Of a DNA stretch of 64,000 bases, positions 11,858 through 23,100 are shown in pieces. Origin of the DNA: Siderastrea radians (lineage: Eukaryota > Cnidaria > Anthozoa > Scleractinia > Rhizangiidae). Made by a program: the position numbers and the translations under genes. Every line of letters starts with the position of its first letter. Position 1 is the stretch's first letter. A model generated the notes under the pieces. That model saw only the letters and a program-made list of their open reading frames with translations. It was not told the origin of the DNA and made no database searches. The DNA lies in the NCBI GenBank assembly GCA_964017195.1, contig OZ024895.1, positions 33,781,834-33,845,833 on the forward strand, in the 5' to 3' direction.

Positions 11858-14800
11858 AATAAAATCATAGCTTTTTCTTGTCCTCGCTCTTTTCGGACAT
11901 GAAATTCGTAGCCAGTGACAACAGCTTGTGACCATTTTTCTGGGAGACAAAACTACGCTCCAAATTCAAGCCTGTCATTTAAAGTAGTTTGAGGCTTAAT
12001 TCAAAACACTTTGCAAGATAAGCCAAGATTGTTTAAACAGTCAAGATTTCAAGATTATCAAGATTTAATCAAGATTGAATCAAGATTGTTACTTCTGATT
12101 GTTTGATTTTAGCAGCACCACTTTTAGGAAAAAGTCCTTTAAGTCGCATGTCACGTGACAACTCGTTTTTTCACGTGGTAGACTGAGTGATCCCTTATAA
12201 GAATAACCTGCGAGGTTGGCAGTGCTGTTCGTAATGCAAAAGCAAAGGTCGAGTGGCGGGACCGCGAAGAGTTAGCGAAGGCGCGAAAAAAGTAGGATTG
12301 TACTAAAAAATCATTAAAATTTAGCTAACGGAACTTGACCCTCATTCTCAGTGAATATGCCTGTATGCACGTTTAGAGACATTTACGACTTTTATCTTGT
12401 AAGCAGTAGCGACTTTCCTGTCACTGTTCATGGAACCTGATGTTACCATGTCAGGCAGGTTTTCCATAATGATGACTTTTGTTTATTGTCAATAACAGAA
12501 AATAGCTTTCTTGCCGAAATGTTGTAAATGTTTAGATCATTTCAGTGATAGAGTTGCTTTAGCTTACTTTTAGATCAGATTTGGTGGTTTTCTAGAGTTT
12601 TTGAAAAATCATGGAATTTCAGAATGACGGGTCCAACATTGCTGCCGTTTGGAAACCATGACGTAACTTCCACGTAATACAACCAACTCAAGTTGTGGAC
12701 CTCACAGGGAACACTCTTGGACATACTACGAACCCTCTACAGTTTCATTATCATAGCTTTTATATTCTTAGAGCTAAAGACCAAAAAAGCGCCGTCTGAG
12801 AGATGATCTAAGTTCACTTTGATGTTTTGCTGTTGTATGCATGGCGTTGATCAGGAGAAATACATCGAACAACTCATCACGTACGCGTTGTAACTTGAGC
12901 ATTTGATCAAGTAGCTCCAGTATCTGAGCACTTTTTTCTAGGGCCCACTTACTTGCAGAAAGAAAAAAAATAAAATAAACCAGTAAATGCTAAATAATCT
13001 CAAAAGTGGATGATTTTTCGGCAAGTAATATTAAGCCAAATTTTTTGAAACTCTAAGGAGTTTCTTTAAACCTTTATTTAATTAATCCACAAGTGTCATG
13101 CATCATCTGAGCGTTGTCTCTAGTTTACAATTTCAAGCGTTGGGTAAAAATTGAGTTATTTCATAATAAAAATTCCTAACTCCTGGAGAAATACATATTT
13201 TTGAATTTGGTGTGTTTTTTTTTTCCATACCTTCTCATATATGCATTCATATTGAGCAGTACGTGGTACAGTTCGCTTTTGCTTTTCCTGAAAGAAAACT
13301 TGAACTCTGGCCCTATTTCTATATGGTACCTTGAGATGGGCGTCGTAAAAGGTTCGTTAAAACGTATTTAATTAGTTTGAAAGGGTCTATTTTTTCCCAT
13401 AAAACAATAAATTGATTCCATCCATTTGAATAATTGTGTAATTCATTTTATTTTCCTGCGATCTGTGAAAGTTTATACATGCTCCACATCAGTTTTTGAA
13501 TTAACCATTGTGTGAAAAAGGGCGGGATAACGTTCCTACCTTCCGTCTGATGTCAACTGCATATCAGGGTGGTTAAGCTGTCGAATCTAATCCGAGTGTA
13601 GGCGGAATCAGCATATTTTTCTTATGCATAAAGCTCTTGACCCTCGGCCAACCTTTTGAAGCATGCAACATGAAGAAAAATGGCTAATTTCGTGACGCTT
13701 CTTGAGTGCAAACTTGGATGCACGCCACCACTTGCCCGAAAATTGGACAGTTTGAAAAACCGAGTCACCGCAAGCGTATTTCCAAATATTGAAAGTTCAG
13801 GATAATGTGTGTCAGCTCTTTTATTTCAAGTATTTGTCTGTAGTTATAAATCAAGTTTTATAAATATTCGCAGTTGTTTTCTTAATTTGATATCTGAAAT
13901 AGCCAAATAGGGCATAGGCTCTTGCCGTTTATGGCAAAGAAGAACATTTTAAGTATTTAGTGTAAGGTAATGAAAAATCGGTTATATGTTCTCTGCCCTT
14001 CACTCCGAATAAATTTTCTCCGCTGGAAAGGGATTTCAGTTCAATTAATCTTTCCAGGCCGTTTCCCCGCCACTTTGGATTTAATTTCAACAAAAACATC
14101 GTTTCTTTTTGAGGAGTGTTAATTATACATAAGCTCTACAGTTTCCTATAGGCCTCCTTGTCATTCTAGTGACATGTACGTGCACTAATAGCTTGTTGTC
14201 TTTGAGGTGTGGCAAATGAAAAAAAAAAGGAATACACATTGGAATACCGCTAACAAGTGCACGAACAACAATGGGCCAAGCGTGTTCGGGTTAACGACGT
14301 TTTCATATAAGAAAATGACTCAGTGAGCTTCTCTTTGGACCAAGATAATTGGTCGAAATAACAGGGTAATTGTAAGGAAAGATCTCACCTTTTATCAGAC
14401 GAGATAAATTTATTCGCACTACGAACAACCGGGAACTACGTGGCAAGGAGTAGTAATCGTGAGATTTAGGTTAAAAGCCCTTTGTTACATGTCAGTTGTA
14501 GTTTGTTTATCCTTTGCCATTGTTAGTACTTTGTGGACTTAGGCCAGCTTTTCCGAAGCAACTCTTAAGTACAAAGTTCGATAACTTGCTCTATACTTTC
14601 TCAATCAAAGTGTTCATGATATGTTTCACAGAGCGGCGGGGAAACGACGTGAAAAGCTATTACAGGTACAATATTTATTTTCCACTTTTCAATTGTTGAA
14701 ACAAGTAGACATTTCCTCATTAGCCGGATTGAGTTTTGGCAGGTCATGCTTGGGCAAAAACATTAGTATAAGTAGAGTGGAACATGAATTCCAGTGATAT

Positions 14801-15995
14801 GCGGCGATTGCAATCAAGCGGAATATTTGATACTGAAATTTGAAACTACCTACACAAGAACATAGCAACTAAAATCCAATTTTTGCCTTTCAGTCCCACA
14901 TTGTGGCTTATTTCATGTTGTTTTAACTTTTTCTGTCTTTCTATTACATCATCAATAGAATCATTTAAACAGACCCTTACGTAAAAATTTGCGTCGTCAG
15001 CGTTCTGTTTTATTTTGGAAATTCTCCAAACCAGCAAAAGTGTGGAGAATTTCCATAATGTGCTCAACTCGGAGCCTCTCATTATTTACAAGGAAATGGT
15101 CTTCCTTGATAGTGAAACTGGATTGTGCATGAGGCATTTTCAAATTTAGTTTACGTGACCTACCTCGTCTCGCAATGACCAATTTAAAATTTATCACTTG
15201 AAATAATCCGGTTTTTCTGTTTGACATTATGCTGTACATCGTCACGTTTTGCCCACGTGTCCTGTACCTTTAACACGTTTATTTTCCGCCTTATCTTGTC
15301 GATTTTCGTTAGCATGGGCAGTTCCTGTTTCAGCTGTTATAGTGATATTGGCTTCTGAAGTCTATACTTTTTGAAACACTGTTCGTGTTACGTGAACTTT
15401 TACAGCCTTTCTACAAAGGAATCGTGCTGAAATCGTTTAATCGCCTTATAACCTAAACAATAAAAAAAATAATGAACGCAAGTATCGTCATTTGTCCGCA
15501 GTCTGTGATTTAAGTGACAAGATGCAGTCGAATTGGAGCATTCAAATATTACAAGCAAATACGTTGAAATTGAACTCAACAGGGTTGTCCAAACTGACAT
15601 GGGGCAGACCATTTTGACGAGTTAACTGAAAACGGAAGAACGACGTAAATTTCAAGGTGCTCTCGTCATTGTGGGATTTTTACGATTTTGGATCCAAACT
15701 GTAGTTAAACAAAGTGCAAGTACTTTTGTTTCGCGCGAACTGCTCCTTGGACATCCAGATGAAGATATCGAGTGATTTTCGCAAAGGGAGAACAAACATA
15801 CCATAATCCGTGCGTAAATGTATTTTCAAGACACGACGGAAGAACTTGGAAAATTGCCCCAATTTCTTAAGTCGCAAGACAATTCCATCCTAGCCATTTG
15901 TTGCCCAATCACATTTATTTCTACTAGAAAAAGAACTAGAAAGTTGAAGCGTTATGTTTTGGATTTCCACTGACCTCATTATGTCCTCTGGTAAT
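11858..15995. other. intergenic, no gene recognised
   Basis: A short array of TCAAGATT-type units lies at 12040-12095. Several minus-strand open frames of 60-82 codons between 14846 and 15877 overlap in different frames and show no recognisable domain. I see no exon structure here. Confidence 0.45.
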
Positions 15996-16182
15996 ATATG
16001 GAAATAATGCAAAGACTGGTCAGACAACGTGCACGAGGCGTAAATACAATATTTCGGCTGGCCAACACCAACCTTCTTCAGGTTCATTCAATAAACCTGA
16101 AGAAGGCTGGTGTTGGCCAGCCGAAATATTGTATTTACGCCTCGTGCACGTTGTCTGACCAGTCTTTGCATTATTTCCATAT
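15996..16182. mobile_element. 89-bp near-perfect inverted repeat, Penelope-like end
   Basis: Arms 15996-16084 and 16094-16182 are reverse complements with one or two mismatches around a 9-base loop. In the right arm CCTGAAGA is followed by a GGCTGG / CCAGCC stem and then GAAATATTG. CTGAnGA, stem, GAAA is the core order of a hammerhead ribozyme, and such motifs are known in the terminal repeats of Penelope-like elements. Confidence 0.7.
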
Positions 16183-16373
16183 TTTATCTTCTTTTGACTG
16201 GTCACGATCTACTGATCCAACGTAGAGCAAGCTTTGACCGTACACGGTTTTGCAGTGGTCTAAACCTCTGGTAATATTAAGACATAAGTTGGTATTCGTT
16301 TTTTTTTTTCTTTTTTCTTTTTTTAAGATGGGTTTTTCATTTGACTATATCGATACGTATAAGCGTTTCCACA

Positions 16374-16405
16374 TTTAGGATATGACGTCGTCGTCATATC
16401 CTAAA
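16374..16405. repeat. perfect 14-bp hairpin with TCGT loop
   Basis: TTTAGGATATGACG, loop TCGT, then the exact complement. It is followed at 16410-16428 by three TCATA units. Perhaps the terminus of a small foldback element. Confidence 0.85.
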
Positions 16406-16559
16406 AAATATCATATCATATCATATCCTGTATACCCTTTTGATGTTACTCTAGTTTATCCAGTTTTGAGCTTTATCATTGCTGCCTTTACTTTTAACGC
16501 TTTTGTGATACTCTTGATTACGCTGTCAGAAGGTGTTTTTAAATGGTTCATCTAGTGGA

Positions 16560-16850
16560 TAAAATCTTAAGCAGAACTTTCCTGTGGTGTTGTTTATTAT
16601 GCTGTACAAGGTGGTTCTAACTTTTGAGTCTGTGGATGAAATCCTGAAGTGTGACCATTCAGATGAAAGCTACTGAGCAGTATTTTCCTGTGGTGCTGTT
16701 TATTATGCTGTACAAGGTGGTTCTAACTTTTGAGTCTGTGGATGAAATCCTAAAGTTTGATCATTCAAATGAAAGTTCTCGAGCAGTACGTTCCTGTGGT
16801 GCAAGTTTTTCTGCTACATAAAGGTGGCTAGAAGTCTATATAGTCTGGCA
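16560..16850 (+). repeat. 106-bp tandem repeat, two to three units
   Basis: Two well-preserved units start with GTGGTTCTAACTTTTGAGTC at 16611 and 16717, exactly 106 bp apart. They end about 170 bp before the first coding exon region of the receptor kinase gene. Confidence 0.9.
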
Positions 16851-17047
16851 ATCAATCTTTATGTAAAATACTGACAAAAAGCAAGCTCAGAAGGTACTGC
16901 CAAAGGGCAATCAACAATGACATTTTATGATTTCTTTTCACATGCGAAAATGTTGAAACTACCAAGGTTTGACCGTGGGTGTGAAAGTTTCAACTAACTT
17001 TTCTTCTTCTCTTTGCAGTGTGGGTTCAGAAACATCAGACTGGAAGT

Positions 17048-17120
17048 ATGATGCAATTTCTTCAAACAGCAACAGTCTTTGTATCCTGGTGTCTTCTTAG
17101 TCTCAGAGCCAGTGAAGGGC
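17048..17120 (+). CDS. RTK exon 1: start and signal peptide
   Basis: Two successive ATGs at 17048 and 17051 begin a hydrophobic signal peptide (LQTATVFVSWCLLSL). The exon starts at 17019 after a pyrimidine-rich tract and TTTGCAG, so an upstream non-coding exon is likely. Donor GTAAGT at 17121, phase 1. Confidence 0.85.
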
Positions 17121-20100
17121 GTAAGTTTCTTTGACAAGCATGTACATAGAATGACTGTTAGTATTTGATATCGAACAGAATCTGAATTTCAAGGCAGCAA
17201 TTGAATATGTATATACGTTTCTGCTTACCTATAGCTATTATTAAGAAAAGAAGCCTGGTGTAGTTTAACTTCAATTTTTGGGTATGGAAAGGAAACAATT
17301 TAAATCCCAAAAATCAGTTCTATAACCTCTCCGCTCATTTAATTTACTGGAAGAAATTCAACGGCTGTAGCAGATATGTCTAAAACGGAATGACTACCAT
17401 CGATTGCTAAACATTAGTTAACATTGTTTCCAGCACGACGTCGTTTGCCTATTTAAAAAGGAATAATTTTTTCAGAACCACCTATTAAGGAGGCAATTTT
17501 TCGTCTCATTTTTATTTTCAATAATGTGTTGAAATGCACTAGGCCGTGTCTAGTACAGTAGCATTGTGCCTCTGCCCTGGAGGTGTCTTTAAGTTAAATA
17601 AACGTTCCATTCTGACCTTAAATGTATCAAGTACGAAGCACTAGTACTCTAGCGATCCTCGCAAAAAAAACACAACACACTTTCCCGGAAGCTATCTCAA
17701 CGATTCCAGGCTTTTACCCAAAATCGAACAAAGGAAGTAATAAAAAGACGTAGGAGTCCCTTAAAAATTTTGAAAGCTTTCACGATGAGATGGACTTGTC
17801 TCAAGCATAAACGAATTTTCGTTAAAACATAGACGAGTTTTCGTTCGGTTTACTGCAGGCGAAATTTCGCGCAAAATGTTGTTGGAAGCAATAGAACCTC
17901 CGCGAAACTTGTTTACCGAACCCAACGAAATATCGCTGAAACTAGAACAACAGATTTCATTCGGTCAACTTTCGCCGAAATTTCGTTTGAACTTCAGTCC
18001 AGCTTCCACCAAAAGTCCATAGTCCATGGGGATTTAAGTCTACCTTCCTGCTTGAACACATATATAGTCGCTTAATTTGTTTTATCTTTATTTTAATCTC
18101 TTATCAGAAAACCCTGGGACGAAATTTACCAAAGAACCTCCAGGAACAGTTTTTGGAAATCTGGGCTCTGACGTTACTTTTCTTTGGAAATTTGAGTTTG
18201 GTGGCAAGCAAGACTGGGATGACTTTGAGGAAATCTTTTGGGGGAGAACAGACAATAATGACAAAATAAGAAACAAATACATGACAGTTCACAAGAATGG
18301 ACAAACCTCGAAAAATGGGGGGCTTTCTCCCTCTCTACAACCCAGAGTAGGTGTTGCTGGAAACATTAGCGAACATGGATGCAATCTAACGTTCGAGTTG
18401 AGAAATGTCACCAGAGATGATGAACTGATTACTTATGGCTGTACAGCGGTAATTGATGGTTATGAGTACAGGAGTGGTCCTATAACACTCGTCATTCAAA
18501 GTAAGTTTCTCTTTAGGTTATTTTGATTAGTTTTTGTTGCCATATTTAGCATTAACCCTTCATCACTTAAAGTGTAAAGAGAAAAATTAAAGTACTACTG
18601 ATTAGCTTTTACTTTAGTAAATGGTCGTACTTTCGACCCAAAAGCTACTGATTCACTTTAAACGGCATACTAGACTACCACAAGGAAGTACCGGCTACTA
18701 GCTTTCCCTTGCATAGTCACACTTTAAGATTTTATGCACAGACTGAAACAATAGAACCACGCATACATGCAACAAACATGCAGTACAGAACCATAGGTAA
18801 CTAATGCTCGATATATTTCATTTCGTGGTAATGATCGGTCTTTCCAAATTCACCCACAGAGGTTAATTTAAAACCAGTACAGGAAGGTACTGCTCAACAA
18901 CTTAATTTTACTGCGATCGAATGGACACATTTTAGGATTTTTTCCACGGACACAAAAGTTAGAACAACCTTGTACAGCATAATAAACAGCACCTCAGAAA
19001 AGTACTGCCCAATGGCTTTCATTTGTGAATGGTCACACCATACCATTTCATGACCACTCTCTTAAATAACATCCACAGACTTCAAAGATAGCACCACTTT
19101 GTACTCATATATTGAAAAAACGAACATTGCCACATGAGATTAGGCTTCACTTAATTGTTTATACTCTAGGGCGAGTCTTTAGGATTTCGTTTACAGACTG
19201 AAAGGTTACAGCCACATAAACATGCATAACTCAATTTCTGAAACCACCTGTGATTTGCTAATCGTATAAACCTTCTCATGAGATAAAATTATGCGCGTTT
19301 GTACCTTTAAATTATAATGTTGTCTATTGTCACCCGATCCTCTTTAGTTCCACCGAAAATTACCAAACGATCAAATGCGACTATAGACGTAGAAGAAGGT
19401 GAGGATTTAAACTTACACTGTGAAGCTAGTGGTGACCCTCACCCGTTCATAGAATGGACGAAAGGTGATGTACTACTACAGAGCAAAAACACGTCAACAG
19501 CACTTGTGGTTCCGACGATTGAGCGCAGTGATGGTGGAAATTATGTCTGTACAGCAGTAAGCAAGGCTGGATCAGCGTCTTACAACATTTTTGTGAGAGT
19601 CACACCATGTAAGTAATTGTTTAGTCATGTTCTTCTAAGATACGTTGGACTGCCTTCACCATTTGTTAAGCTCAGTTCTGTAAAAACTATTTTCAGTCTT
19701 ATGACCTTAAACTCCAACTGGTCACGCTTGCTATCCTCTCTACCGGAGCAAAGACGAACTACTCAAAGTTTACTCTTATTCAGTCAAGTAATGAAATCCC
19801 CCTCATTGTCCTGATTATTCTGTTTAAGATCGACCCTACATCAACACCACTGCATCTTCAAATGCCGTGGTAAAATCCTGGATGAGCCACTTAACGAGTT
19901 TAAAGTGCGCAGTGGATGCAATTCCTTCTGCGAATTTCACCTGGTTCAAAGATGGCCAAGCGATCTCGAACAGTGTCAGCACTACTCATGGTGTGAGCAC
20001 ATTGACTCTGACACCTAGTAATGTGGGCGACTTTGGTCGGTATTCATGCAAAGCTACAAACATCAAAGGAACAGCGTGGCATAACGTTACACTTCAACAA

Positions 20101-23100
20101 ATTTGTAAGTAAGCGGATGTAGTTCTTTTTCCTAATAACTATCCAGTATACGTGGGGTCGCGTCCACTAAGATCGCCAAAGTTTTGTCAAGTATACAAAA
20201 CCAACGGTACTGAAATCTTATCAAACAGCATCAAGGAAAGCATCGCTTAGTTGTTTACCAATACAATACAAAAGTCTACTTTTTTCAGAAAGGCGAAAGG
20301 CTAGTTGTTATTAGTCATACACAGTTTAGCATAGGTGGTTCAAGACTGGTCTTTGCCATATTCTTAGTGTTACTGTTTTTATTGGTGTTGGTGTTAGTGT
20401 TTTTTTAATTAAAAAAGAAACTTCATTCTTAATTGCCTCTCCACCCAAGTGTACAGTATATACCAGCGAACTGTAAGCGAAACCTGACGAAATGTTAAGG
20501 TTAACCCAGCAATGGCTCAATTTCCATGGCCAGCCGCTTGCTAGCTATAACAGACACCGGATAAACGGCATTTTGGGGCAATTTATCTAGTGATAAGTAT
20601 TCTTTTATGTAAGGGATTAGTTGGAAACTGAGGTGCTGTGTCGCTGGGGAAGTAAAACACTTCATATCGTATCAACTGAGTTGATATGGGATACTGGCCA
20701 CTGTAATAGCTTCAAAAGTTATTCCTTCACTATATTGAACTGAATTGTTTAACTGCTCCATCATGTGAATAGTAATTTGGTTTTTTTGATTTCATATTTC
20801 AGTCCCACCTGGTGAGCCCTTAATAATCAAAGTAGTACCGGACATATTGTCAATAAGTGCCACCTGGAACAGGTCACGTGACAATGGTGGAAGCCCTGTA
20901 TTAGATTATAACATAACATTACTTGAAGCAAACAGCAGTGTGCAACAAAGCCAAAGTGGAATAAGAGAAACGTTTTATACTCTTCGACATTTAAGGCAAA
21001 ACAGAACCTATACGTTACTTTTGCAAGCCAGAAATGTTGTTGGCTATGGCAACTCTGCAAACGCTACTGTTTCAACGCTAGCGGCAGGTAAGATGTTATT
21101 TTGCATCTTTTTCGATTCAGGATTTTCTCAGTCAGACATTTGTGGTAGGAATTCTGTCAATCACCCATTCACTCACTCAATCAATCACTCACTCACTCAC
21201 CCACTCATTCATTCATTTCATTTCATTTCATTTCATTTATTCATCGATCCATTCACTCATTCATTCATGCACGTATGCATGCGTTCATTCATTAATGCAT
21301 TCATTCGTGCATGCATTTATTATATTCATGCAATTCATTCATTTATTCATTCAGTTGGGCATTCAATTATATCGTCTTTCCTTTACCTAACCAGTTAATC
21401 GACGAGACTGACGAGACAGCATCCTCGGAGACCCAGGGGCAGATAGTCGGGGTGAGAGACAGATAAAACGGGCGAAATGGATGCGAGCTGAAACCTGGTG
21501 CAAGCGAAAGATTACAAGACGCGCGGAAACAGCCCATGGGAGGATACCTTTAACGGAATTGTTCAAGAGCCCATTTGCGTTCTTGCTTCTGATTGAGCAC
21601 AAATTCTGAGGCATTGTATTTTTTGTGCCCAGTCAGCGATCAGCTTACTTCACCGATCCTTTCGTGGCGTCTTATACAGAGTGTAACTTTGTTAAACCTT
21701 TTACCCAGATCTCAAACACTCGTGCGTACTGAAATCAACTTTCTGTCTTGCTCGTTCGATAGGCCTACCATCGAAGAAAGTGTTAGTAAAATGGGACCCA
21801 AAAAGCTGAGAAATCGAGAAATTTGGAAAGGATACTCAAGGAGAAAGAAAACAACAAGTTCGAAAATCAGATTGAGGTATTGTGAAAAGTTCACACCTTA
21901 GGTGTGAACTTTTAGAAGCGTGCAGTTTGGTGCAAACGCTGTTGTGGATCGCACGTAAATCCTAATGCGTAAATCCCAATGCCTCAATCTGATTTTCGTA
22001 CTTGTTGTTTTCTTTTTCCTTGAGTACCCTTTCCAAAATTCTCGATTTCTCGGCTTTGTGGGTCCCAGTTTACTAAAACTTTCTTCGATGGTAGGCCTAT
22101 CGAACTGAACGAGCGAGACAGAAAGTTGATTTCAGTACGCACGAGTGCATGACATCTGGGTAAAAGGTTTAGCAAAGTTATACTCTGTATAAGACGTCAC
22201 GAAAGGATCGGTGAAATAAGCTGATCGCTGATTGGGCACAAAAAATACAATGCCTCAGAATTTGTGCTCAATCAGAAGCAAGAACGCAAATGGGCTCTTG
22301 AACTAGTCCGTTAAAGGTAATCGACCAGGGGCTTTCCTGCCCGTCTTGTAAACTTTCGCTTGCACCAGGCTTCATATCTGCCCCTGGATCTCCGAGGATG
22401 ACGAGACAGACACTGATTTATTTTTTTTTCAGATCCTCCAAGAGTACTCTCTATAACTGCAGTCCCGAGTTTAGTGGCAGTAAATGTATCATGGAATTCA
22501 ACGAATGACAACACAGGAATTAAGATATTGGATTACAGAATAATTATTATAGACACCACTACAAAAGAGAAGCGAGAATTTGCGGGAATAAAAGATTCAA
22601 CCCTCTTCATTTCAAGTTTGAAGCACAACAGGACATATATGATAATGGTACAAGCAAGAAATGAAGATGGTTATGGCAAAATAAAGAGCAAAAATGCTAC
22701 GACCCTTGAAGCAGGTCTGAGAGAGTTAAAATTATTTAGCTCATAATGAAGAAATTTTACTATATTGTTGAACCACCCGGCGTTGACGAGAAGCATCCTT
22801 ATTGGGTTCCTAAGTGGTTGGAACTTTTAATAGGGATCGCCAAAATGGACCAACCACGAAGCGTGATTTTGATTAAAGGGGAAAACATCTGTGCTTGTTT
22901 TAGGTATAAGGTAGGCTTTTTACTTCATTGAGGATGAAACGAAAACGCAGTATCGCCATAAAACTGTATCGAGCTAGTTGCTACAGTCCGCAGCACTTTG
23001 GGTAATATCAGTCGATCTTGTGCTATTTCTTCCATAATTCTATAGACCCTATGCGGACCAAGCGCACAGTTTAATATCTACTTATTTTATGTATCAAGTT

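Noticed and set aside
14846..15877. Cluster of minus-strand open frames that might be a retroelement pseudogene
   Set aside because: No reverse-transcriptase, integrase or endonuclease motif is readable in any of them.
21160..21365. CRISPR-like regular repeats
   Set aside because: Simple tetranucleotide microsatellite with no spacers, in animal intron sequence.
21142..21398. His/Ser-rich open frames after RTK exon 5
   Set aside because: They translate a TCAT microsatellite within the intron.
21593..22175. Open frames of 60-102 codons inside the MULE-like element
   Set aside because: Mirrored between arms, with no transposase motif.
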